Assembly: GCA_005884855.1 (NCBI GenBank)
Contig: VAZS01000011.1
Span: 1-7,732, forward strand
DNA from: Alphaproteobacteria bacterium
GTDB taxonomy: Bacteria > Pseudomonadota > Alphaproteobacteria > Rhizobiales > Xanthobacteraceae
Length of the DNA: 7,732 nt
Direction of reading: 5' to 3'
Part shown: positions 5,480 through 7,732 of the stretch, piece by piece
Layout of the letters: each line of letters starts with the position of its first letter
Numbering within the stretch: the stretch's first letter is position 1
Notes under the pieces: model-generated
What the model saw: only the letters and a program-made list of their open reading frames with translations
What the model was told of the DNA's origin: nothing
The model's database searches: none
Translations under genes and position numbers: made by a program

Positions 5480-6613
5480 ATGCCTGCGAGTGCAGATCAA
5501 CCGCTGCGTATCCTGCACGCATTGCGCTCGCCGGTAAGTGGAACGTTCCGCCACATCATGGACCTTGCCAATGGCCAAGCCGATCGCGGCCATCACGTTG
5601 GCATTATCGCGGACAGTCTGACCGGCGGGGAACGCGCCGACGCGGCGCTCAAAGACATCGCTCCTCGTCTCAAACTCGGGGTTCATCGTTTGGCCATGCC
5701 GCGCCATCCATCGCCCACGGATATTCTGACGTGGGTGCATTTCGTGCGCCTGATCCGAACGCTGAAACCGGATGTGCTGCACGGCCATGGCGCGAAGTTG
5801 GGCGTCTTTCTCCGCGTAAAACCCCATTCGAAAAGCGTCATTCACGCCTATACGCCGCACGGTGGCTCGCTGCATTTCCCGATGAATACGTTAAAGGGCG
5901 CACTGTACAGCCGTATCGAGCGCGCCCTTATGAAAGCAACGGACTTGTTCCTGTTCGAAAGCGCCTTCGCGCGCGATAGGTATCAACGCACAATCGGCAT
6001 ACCCACGGGATTGGTGCGTTGTGTGTTCAATGGCGTCACCGCAGACGAATTCGATCCCATCGTCACAGTTCAGGATGCCACCGACATCGTCTATGTCGGC
6101 GATTTCAGGCATATCAAAGGTGCCGACCTTTTGATCGATGCTGTGGCGCGGCTACATGCCGACGGAAATCCGGTCACGTTGACGCTCGCCGGTGACGGCG
6201 AGGAACTCGGAAATCTCAAGGCTCAGGTGCAAAGGCTCGGTCTTTCGGAGGCCGTGCGCTTTATCGGCCACGTGAAGGCGCGATACGCCTTCTCGAAGGG
6301 CCGCCTGCTGATAGTACCATCCCGCCAGGATTCCATGCCCTATGTCGTGATCGAGGCGGCCGCTGCGGGAGTGGCCATGGTAGCCGCGAACGTTGGCGGT
6401 ATACCGGAAATTTTTGGTTTGCATACCGAGGCGCTGTTTGCGCCCAACATCGTCACCGCCATGGCCGACGCGATCGAGATCGCGCTTGAGGATCCCGCCG
6501 CCGCGCAGGCGCGCGCCAAATCGCTTCGCGAACGAATCTTTCTGCATTTCTCGCAGAAGGCCATGATCGATTCGGTATTGGCGAGTTACCGCGAGGCGTT
6601 GGCGGATCGATAG
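5480..6613 (+). CDS. Glycosyltransferase family 4 (GT-B fold)
   Basis: A 377-residue retaining glycosyltransferase of the GT4 type, which transfers a sugar from a nucleotide-sugar donor to a growing glycan. The N-terminal acceptor domain starts ILHALRSPVSGTFRHIMDLA (11-30), with the Gly-rich loop and HIMDLANGQADRGHHV typical of the group. LKPDVLHGHGAKLG (95-108) and YTPHG (124-128) follow. The C-terminal donor domain begins at IVYVGDFRHIKGADLLIDA (203-221), where Arg210 and Lys213 are the expected phosphate-binding residues. LAGDGEE (236-242), VRFIGHV (259-265) and VPSRQDSMPYVVIEAAAAG (279-297) then follow. The EX7E motif reads Asp284-x7-Glu292. There is no membrane segment, so it is probably cytoplasmic or peripheral on the inner membrane. 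No Shine-Dalgarno precedes the ATG, but a small ORF ends 2 bases upstream and may couple translation. Divergence from the deacetylase-fold gene points to a surface-polysaccharide pathway. Donor and acceptor are unknown. Confidence 0.9.
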   Translation: MPASADQPLRILHALRSPVSGTFRHIMDLANGQADRGHHVGIIADSLTGGERADAALKDIAPRLKLGVHRLAMPRHPSPTDILTWVHFVRLIRTLKPDVLHGHGAKLGVFLRVKPHSKSVIHAYTPHGGSLHFPMNTLKGALYSRIERALMKATDLFLFESAFARDRYQRTIGIPTGLVRCVFNGVTADEFDPIVTVQDATDIVYVGDFRHIKGADLLIDAVARLHADGNPVTLTLAGDGEELGNLKAQVQRLGLSEAVRFIGHVKARYAFSKGRLLIVPSRQDSMPYVVIEAAAAGVAMVAANVGGIPEIFGLHTEALFAPNIVTAMADAIEIALEDPAAAQARAKSLRERIFLHFSQKAMIDSVLASYREALADR

Positions 6614-6680
6614 GGTTTTTGCCAGTGATCACAAATTTATCCCGATGCTTCGACGAGATCAGCGTCATCTAACTTCCTGA

Positions 6681-7732
6681 TTACTGCTCGACCGTGAACG
6701 TAATGCCGGCGTGATCGACCAGTCGCTTGATCAGCCGGTTGCCCATGGCGGCACCAGGAGTCCACATACCCCCTTTGACCTCCGGGGCCTCTCGGAGGCA
6801 GATCGCGCATTCAGAGATCATCTTTGAGGTCGAGCCATAGCCGGGATCGCGGTCACCGCGCACCGCGATGCGCGCCTGGCGGCCGTCGGCGGCGATACCG
6901 ACGAACAACAGATCGTAGAGACCGGACTCGCGTTCTTCTTTTGACGGACCCTCGCCGGGCTTGGGCACATCGGTACCCGACAGCTTGTTGTTCGCCGCCA
7001 TCACCTTCTTGGCCATCGCCTCGCCCTGCTCGCCTGGGCCAGTCACCATCATCTCGTCGTAGACGAGGTCCTTGCCGTAGGGAAAGCCCATCAGCATGTT
7101 GGAGCGATGAACGTTCCGCGTGTTGATGCTGGCCATCACGAACGGGGCGTTCCAGGATTTGAGATCCTCGTCGAAGACGGGCTTGTTGCCGGGCGGCTGT
7201 TTGGGTCCTTCGAAGCCCGGCGTAAGCAAGAAGGGATTTTTCATAAGCGCCACCAGGCTCAAATCCTTTGCTGCCGCTTCAAAGATAGCCCGCATGCTCG
7301 CTGCGGTGCCACCGGAGAACGTGCCCTTCATGTCGCGCACGCGGCCTTTCACCCGCGACGCCGGCGCGCCGAACACCTTCTTTGCGTGCTCTTGAACGAA
7401 GAATACCCCGAGTTCGAACGGAAGCGAATCGAAGCCGCAGGAAAACACGATCCGAGCGCCGGTCGATTGCGCCTTGGCTTCATGCGTATCGATCATCTGC
7501 CGCATCCAGGTTGGCTCGCCGCAGAGGTCGAAATAGTCGATCCCCGCCGCGACACAAGCAGCAAGCAGCTCATTACCATAGAGCATATAAGGTCCGACGG
7601 TAGTGATGACGGACTTCGTCTGCGCCACCATCGCCTTCACCGAAGATGGATCGTTGGCGTCCGCCACGATTAGCGGCGTATCTGCCGGCGCGCCGATTGC
7701 GTCGCGCACGGAGGCAAGCTTGTCCTTGCTAC
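6681..7732 (-). CDS. Saccharopine dehydrogenase-like / trans-acting enoyl reductase family oxidoreductase, 5'-truncated
   Basis: NAD(P)-binding oxidoreductase of the saccharopine dehydrogenase-like superfamily, close to the group also annotated as trans-acting enoyl reductases. The frame runs off the right edge (first whole codon Ser at 7730, reading SKDKLAS then VRDAIGAP), so the N-terminal GxTGxxG Rossmann motif and about 40-50 residues are missing. Numbering from the Val at 7709, landmarks are VITTVGPYMLYG (34-45), GIDYFDLCGE (56-65), RIVFSCGFDSLPFELGV (86-102) and FSGGTAASM. The C-terminal half includes RNVHRSN, a Pro/Gly-rich KPGEGPSKEER loop and GDRDPGYGSTSKM. It ends GITFTVEQ at a TAA, about 349 visible residues, consistent with a family length near 390-400. 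The physiological substrate of these bacterial homologues is mostly undefined. Lysine metabolism and lipid enoyl reduction are both only suggested by family names. It is convergent with the glycosyltransferase across a 67-base gap and shows no evident functional link to it. Confidence 0.87.
   Translation of the reverse strand, partial: SKDKLASVRDAIGAPADTPLIVADANDPSSVKAMVAQTKSVITTVGPYMLYGNELLAACVAAGIDYFDLCGEPTWMRQMIDTHEAKAQSTGARIVFSCGFDSLPFELGVFFVQEHAKKVFGAPASRVKGRVRDMKGTFSGGTAASMRAIFEAAAKDLSLVALMKNPFLLTPGFEGPKQPPGNKPVFDEDLKSWNAPFVMASINTRNVHRSNMLMGFPYGKDLVYDEMMVTGPGEQGEAMAKKVMAANNKLSGTDVPKPGEGPSKEERESGLYDLLFVGIAADGRQARIAVRGDRDPGYGSTSKMISECAICLREAPEVKGGMWTPGAAMGNRLIKRLVDHAGITFTVEQ

Noticed and set aside
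6614..6680. Intrinsic terminator between the glycosyltransferase and the oxidoreductase
   Set aside because: TTTTT follows the glycosyltransferase stop, but only a 4-bp stem lies nearby and it is 10 bases too far. On the other strand the only stem (6639-6659) has a wobble pair and no T run after it.
1..7732. Mobile element, prophage, CRISPR, toxin-antitoxin or defence system
   Set aside because: No transposase, integrase, terminal inverted repeats, direct-repeat arrays or defence-protein motifs were seen. All larger frames match metabolic or polysaccharide families, with codon use that looks even across the window.

Overview
The window looks like chromosomal DNA from a GC-rich alphaproteobacterium. 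The closest feel is the Bradyrhizobium / Rhodopseudomonas group (Nitrobacteraceae). That placement is inferred from the proteins: a cysteine-free Cox15-type haem A synthase divergent from a DUF2842 membrane protein, an O-acetylhomoserine sulfhydrylase of MetY length, and GC-rich third codon positions. No species can be named from the sequence alone. I see no tRNA, rRNA, CRISPR array, insertion sequence, integrase or phage gene. There is no gene-free stretch longer than about 150 bases.

Layout. Bases 1-2802 carry three plus-strand genes: a 5'-truncated enoyl-CoA hydratase/isomerase-family protein, a YccU-type CoA-binding protein with a C-terminal tail, and, after a 151-base leader, a PLP-dependent O-acetylhomoserine sulfhydrylase (metY). 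Convergent to metY is ctaA (2862-3950, minus), haem A synthase for cytochrome oxidase. Divergent from ctaA is a 68-residue two-helix DUF2842 protein (4045-4251, plus). Its last 15 codons are overlapped in antisense by the end of a polysaccharide-deacetylase-fold protein (4204-5343, minus). A 136-base divergent gap holding an inverted repeat and a possible 25-codon small ORF separates that gene from a GT4 glycosyltransferase (5480-6613, plus). The window ends with a convergent, 5'-truncated saccharopine-dehydrogenase-like oxidoreductase (6681-7732, minus).

How the genes fit together. The left part is metabolic housekeeping: acyl-CoA chemistry, sulfur assimilation into homocysteine/methionine, and haem A for respiration. 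The deacetylase-fold protein and glycosyltransferase form a divergent pair that plausibly serves a cell-surface polysaccharide.

The most notable points are four. The NodB-fold protein lacks two of its three expected metal ligands. The enoyl-CoA hydratase homologue lacks both canonical catalytic glutamates. The DUF2842 and deacetylase genes overlap tail to tail, with the deacetylase stop created by a single CTA leucine codon. A small ORF ends 2 bases before the glycosyltransferase start. None of this amounts to an obvious new multi-gene system. The deacetylase-fold/glycosyltransferase pair is the best candidate for something not well described.
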